From contig NZ_AP023415.1 in assembly GCF_018326305.1 (NCBI RefSeq), positions 1,240,001 to 1,304,000 of the forward strand: DNA of 64,000 nucleotides. The letters are read 5' to 3'. The stretch is from Vescimonas fastidiosa (lineage in GTDB: Bacteria; Bacillota; Clostridia; Oscillospirales; Oscillospiraceae). Below, piece after piece: positions 17,289 to 25,413 of the stretch; positions within the stretch are counted from its first letter, which is position 1; the number at the start of each line of letters is the position of its first letter. Below the pieces are notes generated by a model. It ran no database searches. It saw nothing but the letters and a program-made list of their open reading frames with translations, and had not been told where the DNA came from. A program made the translations under genes and the position numbers.

Positions 17289-17981
17289 ATGACCCTTTTT
17301 CCCAAGCGCCGGGGCCAGATGTCCGACTCCATGGTCACGGCCCTGTTCATCATCCTCTCCGGCGGCCTCCAGGACGCCTATACCTATGTCTGCCGGGGCA
17401 AGGTCTTTGCCAACGCCCAAACGGGTAACATCGTTCTTCTGAGCACCACGCTTTTTGAGGGTGACTGGTCTCACACCCTGCACTATCTGGCGCCTGTGCT
17501 GTCGTTCCTGCTGGGTATCTTCATTGCCGAGTGCGTTCACCGCCGCTTCAAGCACATGGAGCGGGTCCATTGGCGGCAGATGATCCTTTTGGCGGAGATC
17601 ATTCTGCTCATTGCCGTGGGCTTTCTGCCCCAAAGCCTCAACACCACGGCTAATGCGGTGGTGTCCTTTGTCTGCGCCATGCAGGTGCAGACCTTCCGCA
17701 AGATCCGGGGCCATGCCTACGCCAGCACCATGTGCATCGGCAATATGCGCAGCGGAACCGAGGCCCTCTGCGCCTATTTTCACACCCGGGATAAGGAAAT
17801 TCTTCGCAGCGCCCTGACCTATTTCGGCGTGGTACTGCTGTTCGCCCTGGGCGCTGGCCTGGGGAGTGTGGTCACCCTCCGCTGGGGCGAAAAAACCATT
17901 TGGCTCTCCAGCGCCCTGCTTACGGTGAGCTTTTTGGTCATGTTTCTCCGGGAGGAGGAGGCACGCCTGCACCGGGAATAA
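17289..17981 (+). CDS. YoaK/DUF1275 family membrane protein
   Basis: 230 residues, six predicted membrane helices. The family signature is visible: GGLQDAYTYVCRGKVFANAQ followed by TGNIVLL near residue 45, and FVCAMQVQTFRKI near 130. The first helix starts after a basic N terminus. Family function is unknown. It is the second gene of a short operon with the 100-residue hypothetical; AAGGAAG lies 7 bases before the ATG. A palindromic repeat follows 11 bases after the stop. Confidence 0.85.
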   Translation: MTLFPKRRGQMSDSMVTALFIILSGGLQDAYTYVCRGKVFANAQTGNIVLLSTTLFEGDWSHTLHYLAPVLSFLLGIFIAECVHRRFKHMERVHWRQMILLAEIILLIAVGFLPQSLNTTANAVVSFVCAMQVQTFRKIRGHAYASTMCIGNMRSGTEALCAYFHTRDKEILRSALTYFGVVLLFALGAGLGSVVTLRWGEKTIWLSSALLTVSFLVMFLREEEARLHRE

Positions 17982-17992
17982 GGCGGAAAAAT

Positions 17993-18160
17993 TTAAGGCA
18001 ATACCGCATAATTGGACAAGAGCGATTTGTGAGTAAATTTTGCGACCTGATAAGGCGCGGTTTTGAAGCAATACTTGATGTATTGCAAGAAATCGCAACG
18101 AAATCAGGGCGCAAAATTTCCGCAAAGCGCCGCAGCTTTAATTGTGCGGTGTTGCCTTAA
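17993..18160. repeat. 168-bp palindromic MITE-like element
   Basis: Both ends read TTAAGGCAA towards the inside, and the outer 21 bases of each end match at 19 positions when inverted. The whole element is an imperfect long palindrome centred on an ATACTTGATGTAT core (about 18070-18080), so it would fold into one long hairpin. TTAA at each edge could be the target duplication. No open frame. Such palindromic units are common in gut Clostridia genomes, from memory and not checked. Confidence 0.85.
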
Positions 18161-18194
18161 GACGGACGGATGCACTTCCGCCCGTCTTTTTTTG
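18160..18194. terminator. terminator between DUF1275 and pdaB-like genes
   Basis: AGACGGACGG pairs with CCGCCCGTCT (one wobble or mismatch), 8-base loop, then T7. The MITE-like element abuts its left side. It can serve the plus-strand operon; on the minus strand it follows the deacetylase stop at 18207. Confidence 0.75.
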
Positions 18195-18206
18195 TTTGAA
18201 TCGCGG

Positions 18207-19010
18207 TCAGGAGGCGGCTTTTTCCTCCTGCGCCGGCCACTGCCGCCCGGCATGGTCAATGGTGTAGTTCTCCGTGTAAATGAGCTGTCCGATAGGCACC
18301 ACCGTGTACCCGTTTTGCTGCATAAACTCTAAAATAGACGGCAAAGCCTCCGGCGTGTGCAGCGCCGCATTGTGAAACAGTACAATGCTCCCCGGCTGCA
18401 AATTCTCCGTCACCCGCTTAAAAATCGTCTTGGCGTCGTAGTCCTTCCAGTCCAGACTGTCCACATCCCACTGAATCGGCTCCATCCCCATAGACCGGAT
18501 GGCGGAGATCACATGGTCGTCATACTCCCCGTAGGGGCAGCGGATCAGCGTGGGGGCGATGCCTGTAATGGCCTTCACCTTGTCGTTGCACGCCGTCACA
18601 TCCGCCACGATCTCATCAGCGGTGAGCCGGTTAAAGTGGTCGTGGTGATTGGAGTGATTCATCACCTCCATTCCCGCATCCCCCAGGGCCTTCACGGATT
18701 CCGGGTATTTATCCACCCAGTCCCCCACCAAAAAGAAGGTGGCCTTCACATCGTACCTGGTCAGAATGTCCAGGAGCATCTGGGTGTCCTCGTTTCCCCA
18801 GGCGGCGTCAAAGGAAATAGCGCAGAATTTCTCCCCCTCCTCCGACGGCCTTTCCACGCTGTATATCGGCAGCTGCCGGGCTGTCCCCGCTGCGGAAACG
18901 GCCGCCGGAATGTGTACCGCCCCGAAAATAGCCGCTGCCGCCAGCACCGCCCCCACCGCCAGTGCCACCCTCCTGGATAGCAAAAACACCCGCACGGTCT
19001 TCTTCGCCAT
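18207..19010 (-). CDS. PdaB/YlxY-like polysaccharide deacetylase
   Basis: 267 residues: basic N terminus, one membrane helix at about 15-40 as signal anchor, then a NodB domain. SFDAAWGNEDT holds the catalytic Asp and metal Asp region and is the form typical of the sporulation protein PdaB; NHSNHHDHF supplies the metal His pair, RCPYGEYDD follows and LFHNAA holds the last His. It would remove acetyl groups from peptidoglycan or another glycan outside the membrane. PdaB is needed for spore maintenance in Bacillus; the same role here is inferred. Confidence 0.82.
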   Translation of the reverse strand: MAKKTVRVFLLSRRVALAVGAVLAAAAIFGAVHIPAAVSAAGTARQLPIYSVERPSEEGEKFCAISFDAAWGNEDTQMLLDILTRYDVKATFFLVGDWVDKYPESVKALGDAGMEVMNHSNHHDHFNRLTADEIVADVTACNDKVKAITGIAPTLIRCPYGEYDDHVISAIRSMGMEPIQWDVDSLDWKDYDAKTIFKRVTENLQPGSIVLFHNAALHTPEALPSILEFMQQNGYTVVPIGQLIYTENYTIDHAGRQWPAQEEKAAS

Positions 19011-19398
19011 AAAACCCCCACCTTTCTTCTCCTACCCTATGCGCCGTCCCTTGTCCGTATGTGTCCCCCGGGCTCCAAAAAAACGCGCCGCCCCCTACCG
19101 CAGCCGGTGAAAATCCATTCTCATTTCATGGAAAAACTTTACTCTTTTTTGGCTTTGCATCAACAAAAAATCTCTCTGCCTTTCTATGGTCTCCCCGGGC
19201 CTCCACCATAATCTGCAACAGAATATCACGAAAAACGTCGTTAATTTTGCCAATTATATGGCAATACTCACAAATTCCATTGCAAAACTTTGACAATTAT
19301 ACCCGATAGGAACCCCTTTTCATTTTCTTCCCCTTCCTGTATAATAAGGGCATGACCCCGCAGAAGACGACCACATATCAGGAAAAAGGAGAAAGGAC
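19011..19398. promoter_or_regulatory. spacer with probable promoter of the surface nucleotidase gene
   Basis: 388 bases without a gene. TATAAT at 19340-19345 is a good -10, about 55 bases before the start codon, without a clear -35. An 18-base interrupted palindrome TTGCCA..TGGCAA lies at 19247-19264 and could bind a regulator. Confidence 0.4.
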
Positions 19399-22300
19399 AT
19401 GAAGAAGATTCTATCCCTGTTTCTGACGCTTGCGATCGTTATAGGCCTCTTTGTGCCTGCGGCAAGTGCAGAACCCACCACGGGAGCGACGACCACGGAG
19501 TTTGCGTTCCTCGTCACCTCTGACCTGCACGGCCAGATCTATTCCACAGATTACTCCGCCGGCTATGAAGCCAGCGGGACAGGCACCACCGGCCTGACCC
19601 GCATCGCCACCTACATCAAGCAAATGCGCGCGAAATACGGCGAAAACCTCTATCTCGCGGACCTTGGCGACACCATTCAGGGTGCGCCGCTGACCTACTA
19701 CTACGCCTTCAACAAGCCCGAGGCGGACGACCCCGCCATGAAGGCCTTCCGTACCCTGGGCTACGACCTCTGGGTTCCGGGCAACCATGAGTTCAACTAC
19801 GGTCTGGGCATTCTCAACCGCCAGATGGACTACCTGACCTCCGCCGCCAGCGGCAAGGAGACCCCCGCTGCCATTATGGCCGCCAATTACCTGGATGCCC
19901 AGGCTCGGGCGGCTGATCCCAACAGCTGGAAAACCTGGAAAAACTACAAGCCCTATGAGATCCGGGAATTTGACGGCGTGAAGGTGGCCATCATCGGCCT
20001 GGCCAACCCCAACATCCCCAAGTGGGACATCCCTGCCAACTGGGAGGGCATCCACTTTGCGGGCATTTACGAGACCTATAAGCACTATGAGGCGGAGATG
20101 AAGGCCCAGGCCGACATGATCGCCGTTATGACCCACTGCGGCATGGCCTACACCTCCGAGGCCGGCGACCTGGCCATGGACTCGGTGAAGTACCTGGTGG
20201 AAAAGACCAATTCTATCGACTTTGTGTTCTCCGGCCACGAGCACGGCACCAAGGTCCTTAGCGCTACCAATACCGACGGCAAGAGCATCCCCATCGTGCA
20301 GCCTAACACCAAGGCCAAGGCCATCGGCCAGGTCATCGTGACCTATGACAAGGCCACAAAGACGGCGACCTTGGTGGATGCCGAGAATATCGCCATGACC
20401 CAGAGGGTCAGCGGTAAGACGGTGCCCTGCTACGACATCGACCCGGAGCTCGGCCAGATTCTCAAGCCCTATGAGGAGGCCACCTGGAAGGACTATATGC
20501 TCCAGGTCATCGGCCAGTCCAACGGCGATTATTCCGCCGCCGGGCTGGGCACCGCTCCCTCCGCCTTTATGGACCTGGTCAACCGCGTGCAGATTCTGGG
20601 CGCCTATGACCGCACCGGCAAGAACACCCCCAATAACCCCGACGACGACACCCCCGCCCAGCTCTCCATTTCCGCGCCCCTGACCTCGGGCAGCAAGGAA
20701 AACCTCATCCCCAAGGGGGATATTTGCCTGGGCGATATGTTCAGCCTCTACCGCTTTGAAAACTGGTTCTATCAGATCAGAATGAACGGCAAGGAGGTTC
20801 GCACCTGGCTGGAATACTCCGCCAGCAAGATCTATGAGAACAACGGCAAGCTCGATATTAAGGGCGGCCTGACCTATTACGATGTCATCTACGGCGATGG
20901 CTTCTCCTACACCATCGACGCCGCCCAGCCTGCCGGCTCCCGGGTGGTCAAGATGACCTACAACGCCAAGCCCGTCACCGACGATCAGGAGTTCACCGTT
21001 GTCCTCAATAACTACCGCTTTAACGGCGGCGGCGACTATGTCAATTACCTCAACAGCCACGGCTGCAACTTCAAAGCCAATGACCCCGACCGCATCATCT
21101 ATTCCTCCCAGTTTGACATGATCAACGGCGAGGACGAGGGCCAGGCCCGCAGTCTCCTGGTTAACTACATCAAGGAGCAGACCGCCGGGCAGAGCAAGGG
21201 CATTACCCCCAACATCACCTCCAATTGGAAGATCATCAACAGCAGCAGCGCAAAGTCCGATGACATCGTCGTTCTCTACACCAACGATGTCCACACCTAT
21301 ATCGACAATAAGACGGGTAAGGGCCTGCGCTACTCCGATGTAGCCGGCTACCGCGACGATCTGCTGGACACCCACAAAAATGTCCTCCTGGTGGACGCCG
21401 GCGACCATGTTCAGGGCACAGCCTACGGCGGCATGGACAGCGGCGCAACCATTCTCAAACTCATGCAGACCGCCGGCTATGACCTGGCCACTCTGGGCAA
21501 CCACGAGTTTGACTACGGCATGGAGCGGGCCCTGGCTATCGCCAAGAACGGCATCGTCCCCTACATCTCCTGCAACTTCTACCATGAAAAGGACGGCGTC
21601 AAGGGCGCCAATGTCCTGGATTCCTACAAGATTTTCGACCTGGACGGCAAGAAGGTGGCCTTCGTGGGTATCACCACGCCGGAGTCCTTCACCAAGTCCA
21701 CCCCCAAGTATTTCCAGGATAGCAACGGCAACTACATCTACGGCATCGCCGGCGGCGTAGACGGCCAGGCCCTGTACGACTCCGTTCAGGCCGCCATCGA
21801 CGCAGTGAAGGCCGCCGGAGCCGACTATGTCATCGGCCTGGCTCACCTGGGCGTAGACGAGTCCAGCCGCCCCTGGACCTCCAAGGATGTCATCGCCCAT
21901 GTCACCGGTCTGGATGCCCTCCTGGACGGCCACTCCCACTCCGTAGTGGAGCAGGAGCTGGTCAAGGATAAGGCGGGCCACGATGTGGTCCTGTCTCAGA
22001 CCGGCAGCTACCTGAAGAACCTGGGCCAGCTGACCATCACCGCCAACGGCCAGATCACCACCAAGCTCCTCTCCTCTGTCTCCACCGTGCAGAACTGGGC
22101 GGTCAAGGAGCTGGAGGATGCCTGGATCGCGCAGATCGACGGCGAGCTGGGCCAGAAGATCGGCTCCATCGACAGCGTCCTGGGCAACCACAACAAGGAT
22201 GGCAAGCGCCTGGTGCGCAGCCGTGAGACCAATACCGGCGACTTCGCCGCCGATGCCCTGTATCACCTCTTCCTGGATCAGGGCGTGGATGTGGCCATTA

Positions 22301-22992
22301 TGAACGGCGGCGGCGTCCGCAATAATGAGATCACCGGCGAGCTCACCTACAAGAAGATGAAGGAGATCCACACCTTCGGCAATGTGGCCTGCCTGCAGCG
22401 GGTCACCGGCCAGATGCTCCTGGATGCCCTGGAGTGGGGTGCCCGGAACGCTGATGCGGACATCGCCAAGGAAAACGGCGGCTTCCTCCAGGTCTCCGGC
22501 CTGAAATACGAGATCCACACCTATATCGCCTCCACCGTCCAGAAGGATGAAAAGGGCGTTTGGACCGGCGGCCCCACCGGGGAATACCGGGTCAAGAATG
22601 TCCAGATCTTTAACCGTGCCACCAACACCTGGGAGGCTCTGGACCTGACCAAGGAGTATAAGCTGGCCGGGTATAACTACACCCTCCGTGACCTGGGCGA
22701 CGGCTTCGCAATGTTCAAGGGTGCCGTTAATGAGCTGGATTATGTCATGCAGGATTATATGGTCCTGGCCAACTATGTCCAGAGCTTTGAAAACGGCCAT
22801 GTGACCGGGTATAAGAATATCGACGGCGGCGACGGCCGCATCACCTTCGTGTTCCAGAAGGCTCCGGCCGCCGACTCCGGCCCCCAGACCGGCGACGAAA
22901 CCGCTATCGGCTCCTATGTCGTCACCAGCACCGTTACCCTCCTGGCTCTGGGTGCCTGCCTGGCTCTGCGCCGCAGAAAGACCCAGAAGTAA
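19399..22992 (+). CDS. two-module surface 2',3'-cyclic phosphodiesterase / 5'-nucleotidase (YfkN/UshA family) with sortase-type C terminus
   Basis: 1197 residues. Signal peptide at 1-26. Module 1 (about 30-600): metallophosphatase motifs TSDLHGQI, GDTIQG, GNHEFNYG, then a 5'-nucleotidase C domain with SISAPL and FSLYRFEN, closest in pattern to CpdB-type enzymes. Module 2 (about 620-1150): TNDVHTYI, DAGDHVQG, GNHEFDYG, GHSHS and NGGGVRN. The C terminus has PQTGDE, a hydrophobic helix and RRRKTQK, an LPxTG-like sorting signal with Pro-Gln-Thr-Gly. It should release nucleosides and phosphate from extracellular nucleotides at the wall. B. subtilis YfkN has the same double layout. Monocistronic, with a terminator at 23024. 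Confidence 0.88.
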   Translation: MKKILSLFLTLAIVIGLFVPAASAEPTTGATTTEFAFLVTSDLHGQIYSTDYSAGYEASGTGTTGLTRIATYIKQMRAKYGENLYLADLGDTIQGAPLTYYYAFNKPEADDPAMKAFRTLGYDLWVPGNHEFNYGLGILNRQMDYLTSAASGKETPAAIMAANYLDAQARAADPNSWKTWKNYKPYEIREFDGVKVAIIGLANPNIPKWDIPANWEGIHFAGIYETYKHYEAEMKAQADMIAVMTHCGMAYTSEAGDLAMDSVKYLVEKTNSIDFVFSGHEHGTKVLSATNTDGKSIPIVQPNTKAKAIGQVIVTYDKATKTATLVDAENIAMTQRVSGKTVPCYDIDPELGQILKPYEEATWKDYMLQVIGQSNGDYSAAGLGTAPSAFMDLVNRVQILGAYDRTGKNTPNNPDDDTPAQLSISAPLTSGSKENLIPKGDICLGDMFSLYRFENWFYQIRMNGKEVRTWLEYSASKIYENNGKLDIKGGLTYYDVIYGDGFSYTIDAAQPAGSRVVKMTYNAKPVTDDQEFTVVLNNYRFNGGGDYVNYLNSHGCNFKANDPDRIIYSSQFDMINGEDEGQARSLLVNYIKEQTAGQSKGITPNITSNWKIINSSSAKSDDIVVLYTNDVHTYIDNKTGKGLRYSDVAGYRDDLLDTHKNVLLVDAGDHVQGTAYGGMDSGATILKLMQTAGYDLATLGNHEFDYGMERALAIAKNGIVPYISCNFYHEKDGVKGANVLDSYKIFDLDGKKVAFVGITTPESFTKSTPKYFQDSNGNYIYGIAGGVDGQALYDSVQAAIDAVKAAGADYVIGLAHLGVDESSRPWTSKDVIAHVTGLDALLDGHSHSVVEQELVKDKAGHDVVLSQTGSYLKNLGQLTITANGQITTKLLSSVSTVQNWAVKELEDAWIAQIDGELGQKIGSIDSVLGNHNKDGKRLVRSRETNTGDFAADALYHLFLDQGVDVAIMNGGGVRNNEITGELTYKKMKEIHTFGNVACLQRVTGQMLLDALEWGARNADADIAKENGGFLQVSGLKYEIHTYIASTVQKDEKGVWTGGPTGEYRVKNVQIFNRATNTWEALDLTKEYKLAGYNYTLRDLGDGFAMFKGAVNELDYVMQDYMVLANYVQSFENGHVTGYKNIDGGDGRITFVFQKAPAADSGPQTGDETAIGSYVVTSTVTLLALGACLALRRRKTQK

Positions 22993-23023
22993 CCCATAGC
23001 TCCCATAGCTAAACGCATTCCCC

Positions 23024-23054
23024 AGCCGGGCGGTGGCATTCCCACCGCCCGGCT
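23024..23054 (+). terminator. terminator after the nucleotidase gene
   Basis: AGCCGGGCGGTGG pairs with CCACCGCCCGGCT, 5-base loop. It is followed at once by the decayed repeat copy R4 instead of a long T-run. Confidence 0.75.
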
Positions 23055-23160
23055 TGCAGCTGTCGAAAATCCATAGGTTTTTTTCGGCAAAGGGCTCAAA
23101 GTCTGCTGCGCGCATATTTTGTCCGCCTGTGACGGGCAAATTTCCCACTGCCACTCTGCT
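23055..23160 (-). repeat. decayed, truncated copy R4 of the four-hairpin element
   Basis: Minus-strand orientation. Hairpin 4 (CTGTCGAAAAT... with a weakened stem), the linker AGTCTGCTGCGCGCAT and hairpin 3 (TTTGTCCGCC/GGGCAAA) are recognisable up to about 23150. The hairpin 1-2 half is missing. It sits directly behind a terminator hairpin, as the intact copies do. Confidence 0.75.
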
Positions 23161-23234
23161 CATTTCCGGTGTTCGCCAGCAAATCGCTGCCTGCCGGGGA
23201 TAAATAACAGAAACAGATTCGAAAGGAGATTTCT

Positions 23235-23852
23235 ATGAAAGTCTTGATGATCAACGGCAGCCCCCGGCCCCAGGGCAACACCGCCCTGGCCCTTGGGGAG
23301 CTGGAGCGTACCTTCGCCGACCTGGGCATCGAGTCCGAAACCGTTCAGGTGGGTCAGCAGGCCGTTCGCGGCTGCATTGCCTGTGGTCGCTGCGGGGAGC
23401 TGGGCCGCTGCGTTTTCGATGACGCCGTCAATGTCCTGGCCCCCAAATTTGAGGCGGCGGACGGCCTGGTGGTGGCCAGTCCCGTGTACTATGCCTCCGC
23501 CAATGCCACCCTCATTGCCGTTCTGGACCGCCTGTTTTACAGCACCCCCTTCGACAAGACCATGAAGGTGGGGGCCAGTGTGGTCTGCGCCCGCCGGGGT
23601 GGCTGCTCGGCCACCTTTGACGAGCTGAATAAGTATTTCACCATCAGCAATATGCCCATCGCCTCCAGCCAGTATTGGAACAGCATCCACGGCCGTGCCC
23701 CCGGCGAAGCGGCGGCGGATGAGGAGGGCAGGCAGACCATGCGTGTCCTGGCCCGGAATATGGCCTTCCTTATGCGCAGCATCGCCCTGGGCAAGGAGCG
23801 CTACGGTCTCCCCGAGACCGAGCCCCACGCCTGGACCCACTTCATCCGCTAA
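23235..23852 (+). CDS. iron-sulfur flavoprotein / NAD(P)H-dependent FMN reductase family
   Basis: 205 residues. The N terminus MKVLMINGSPRPQGNTA is the FMN phosphate loop of flavodoxin-like reductases. CIACGRCGELGRC at about residues 48-60 has the compact cysteine motif of Isf-type iron-sulfur flavoproteins, though spacing for a full 4Fe-4S site should be checked. ASPVYYASANATLIAVLDR is the second flavin-contact segment. A cytosolic electron carrier or reductase is likely. ATG has AAAGGAG 6 bases upstream. A terminator follows. Confidence 0.85.
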   Translation: MKVLMINGSPRPQGNTALALGELERTFADLGIESETVQVGQQAVRGCIACGRCGELGRCVFDDAVNVLAPKFEAADGLVVASPVYYASANATLIAVLDRLFYSTPFDKTMKVGASVVCARRGGCSATFDELNKYFTISNMPIASSQYWNSIHGRAPGEAAADEEGRQTMRVLARNMAFLMRSIALGKERYGLPETEPHAWTHFIR

Positions 23853-23873
23853 AGGCTGAGGATAAACAAAAGT

Positions 23874-23913
23874 AAAGGCGCAGGATACCCGAGAAAGGGT
23901 GTCCTGCGCCTTT
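23874..23913 (+). terminator. terminator between the flavoprotein and GH25 genes
   Basis: AAAGGCGCAGGATAC pairs with GTGTCCTGCGCCTTT, and a T-rich run follows at 23920-23929. It can work for both converging genes. Confidence 0.85.
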
Positions 23914-23950
23914 GTCTCTATTTTTTTTACCTGCCCCGGCAGCGCCGCCG

Positions 23951-24808
23951 TCATCCGGCCTTCTCCGCCGCCTCAAACAGCAAATTCCGGTCCACCGCTC
24001 CGGAGATACCCGGCACGGTGCCCCCGTGGTCGTACTGCCACAGCTGCGTCTCGTAGTAAAAGGTAGGGTGCTGCCCCGGCTCACCGAGCCACCAGACCCA
24101 GTCCCGGACCTGCTCCAGGCCGTAGGTATGATAGCCCATTTGCAGGTTGAAGTAGACCCCGGCCCGGTAGCCGCCGTCCTGAATGGCCCGGCAAAAGGCT
24201 GCCGCGCAGGCGGTGACCGTCTCGCCGTCCAGTCCGTTGGCCCGGCCCTCCTCGGCCTCGACGGTCTCCCAGTCGTAAAATACCGGCAGCTCCAGAGGGC
24301 GACCGTTCAGCATTTCCAGCACATAGGCGGCCTCAGCCCGGGCCTCCTCCGGGGTTATGGCCTGGGAGAAGAAGTACACCCCTCGGCGCAGCCCCGCCTC
24401 GCCTGCCCCGGCATAGTTGGCCTCAAAGGAGGCGTCCTGCTCCAGATTTCCGCTGACATAGCGGCGAAAACCGCAGCGCAGCACGGCGAAATCGATGCCT
24501 CCTGCCGCCACCTCCTGCCACTGAATTTCCTTCTGCCACTCGGACACATCCACCCCCTGGCTGGCGGTGTAGGCCCCGCCGGTATAGGCCGTTCCGGCGT
24601 CGTCCTGTACAAAGTCGCTCTGGGCGAAGGAATTCACCGGAAGATCCGCAATGGGCGTAATCCAAATCGTCCCGGTGCCGTCATCCACAGCCACCCGTCT
24701 GTCCTGCCGGTCTCCGGACAGCAGCAGAAGGACCGTCAGTGCGGCCAAAAGCAGCCCCACAGCGATCCAAAGCCGCCCCTTATTCTTGCTGGCTGTTCCC
24801 GGCAACGC
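23951..24808 (-). CDS. membrane-anchored GH25 muramidase
   Basis: About 285 residues: a short basic N terminus, a membrane helix (LWIAVGLLLAALTVLLLLSG), a linker, then a GH25 lysozyme domain. QGVDVSEWQ opens the barrel, VFYDWETVEAEEG holds the catalytic Asp-x-Glu pair, and QLWQYDHGGTVPG with VDRNLLF closes it. It would cut the glycan strand of peptidoglycan outside the membrane. I place the start at a TTG (24808) with GGAGG 9 bases upstream; an ATG at a suitable place is absent. The start lies inside the preceding small gene, so translation is probably coupled. Confidence 0.8.
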   Translation of the reverse strand, partial: ALPGTASKNKGRLWIAVGLLLAALTVLLLLSGDRQDRRVAVDDGTGTIWITPIADLPVNSFAQSDFVQDDAGTAYTGGAYTASQGVDVSEWQKEIQWQEVAAGGIDFAVLRCGFRRYVSGNLEQDASFEANYAGAGEAGLRRGVYFFSQAITPEEARAEAAYVLEMLNGRPLELPVFYDWETVEAEEGRANGLDGETVTACAAAFCRAIQDGGYRAGVYFNLQMGYHTYGLEQVRDWVWWLGEPGQHPTFYYETQLWQYDHGGTVPGISGAVDRNLLFEAAEKAG

Positions 24809-24944
24809 CCTGCACCTCCCCACCGTTTTTGTACTTCTCCGCCAGAGCCTTGATCCCCGTCCCCGTGAGCCCGTTCTCCGCGTAGCAGTCAAAGCATTTC
24901 TCCATTATGCCTTCCTTTTTCATCTGGTGCAGCGCACGGTTCAT
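24780..24944 (-). CDS. small protein resembling the N-terminal helix-turn-helix of TetR regulators (truncated?)
   Basis: 54 residues. The stretch from GIMEKCFDCYAENGLTGTG to IKALAEKY matches the first two helices of the TetR/AcrR DNA-binding domain, but the recognition helix and the whole ligand-binding part are missing. The sequence runs instead into GGEVQGVAGNSQQE. It has a good ribosome site (AGAGGAG before ATG 24944) and overlaps the GH25 start. It may be a remnant of a TetR gene now serving as a leader for GH25, or a real small protein. Similarity is by eye only. Confidence 0.5.
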   Translation of the reverse strand: MNRALHQMKKEGIMEKCFDCYAENGLTGTGIKALAEKYKNGGEVQGVAGNSQQE

Positions 24945-25150
24945 AAGGGCATCTCCTCTGGTCATGTAAGCAATTATTTAAGCAAAATATATCATATTTT
25001 TCGCCAAAAAGCAACGCACAATAGGGTAAACCCCCTCTAAGGCCCCTCTCCCGCCGCACGCCGCGCAAAAAAAGCGGAAGCGCCTCATTTCTTGGCGAAA
25101 ACTTTACGCCTGTCAGGTGTATAATCGCCCTAGCAAAAAGCCCCACATAA

Positions 25151-25366
25151 AGGCGGCGCAGCGTGTCAAAAAAGCCTCGCAGAGTTTGCCGCCCGCAGGC
25201 GGCAAAAAATTGGGATCATTTTCTCTCGCGACCTGTGCGTGAGAGAAAATACCTCTCAGGCTGCCAGTGCATAATTTTGAGCCAAGGGCTCAAAATTATG
25301 TGCGCAGCAGACTGCAAGCCTTTTGTCGGAAAAACCCGGAGGGTTTTTCGACAGTCTCAGCCGCCT
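25151..25366 (+). repeat. about 200-bp four-hairpin intergenic element, copy R5, inside a terminator-like stem
   Basis: The element core is about 25163-25358, with all four hairpins; hairpin 3 reads TTTTGAGCC/GGGCTCAAAA. It is flanked by AGGCGGC (25151-25157) and GCCGCCT (25360-25366) followed by T6, so the flanks pair to close the element instead of forming two full hairpins. It lies in the 470-base spacer between the small TetR-like gene and the MoxR gene. A -10-like TATAAT (25119-25124) lies just before it. No other gene is seen in this spacer. Confidence 0.88.
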
Positions 25367-25413
25367 CTTTTTTCTTACATTTTATACCAATCCATCTCTC
25401 GGAGGTATCTACC

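Noticed and set aside
19411..23163. 1250-codon open frame on the minus strand across the nucleotidase gene
   Set aside because: It is a shadow of the plus-strand gene caused by high GC at third positions: low-complexity Gly/Val/Leu/Asp sequence without domains or a ribosome site. The plus-strand product has a complete set of motifs.
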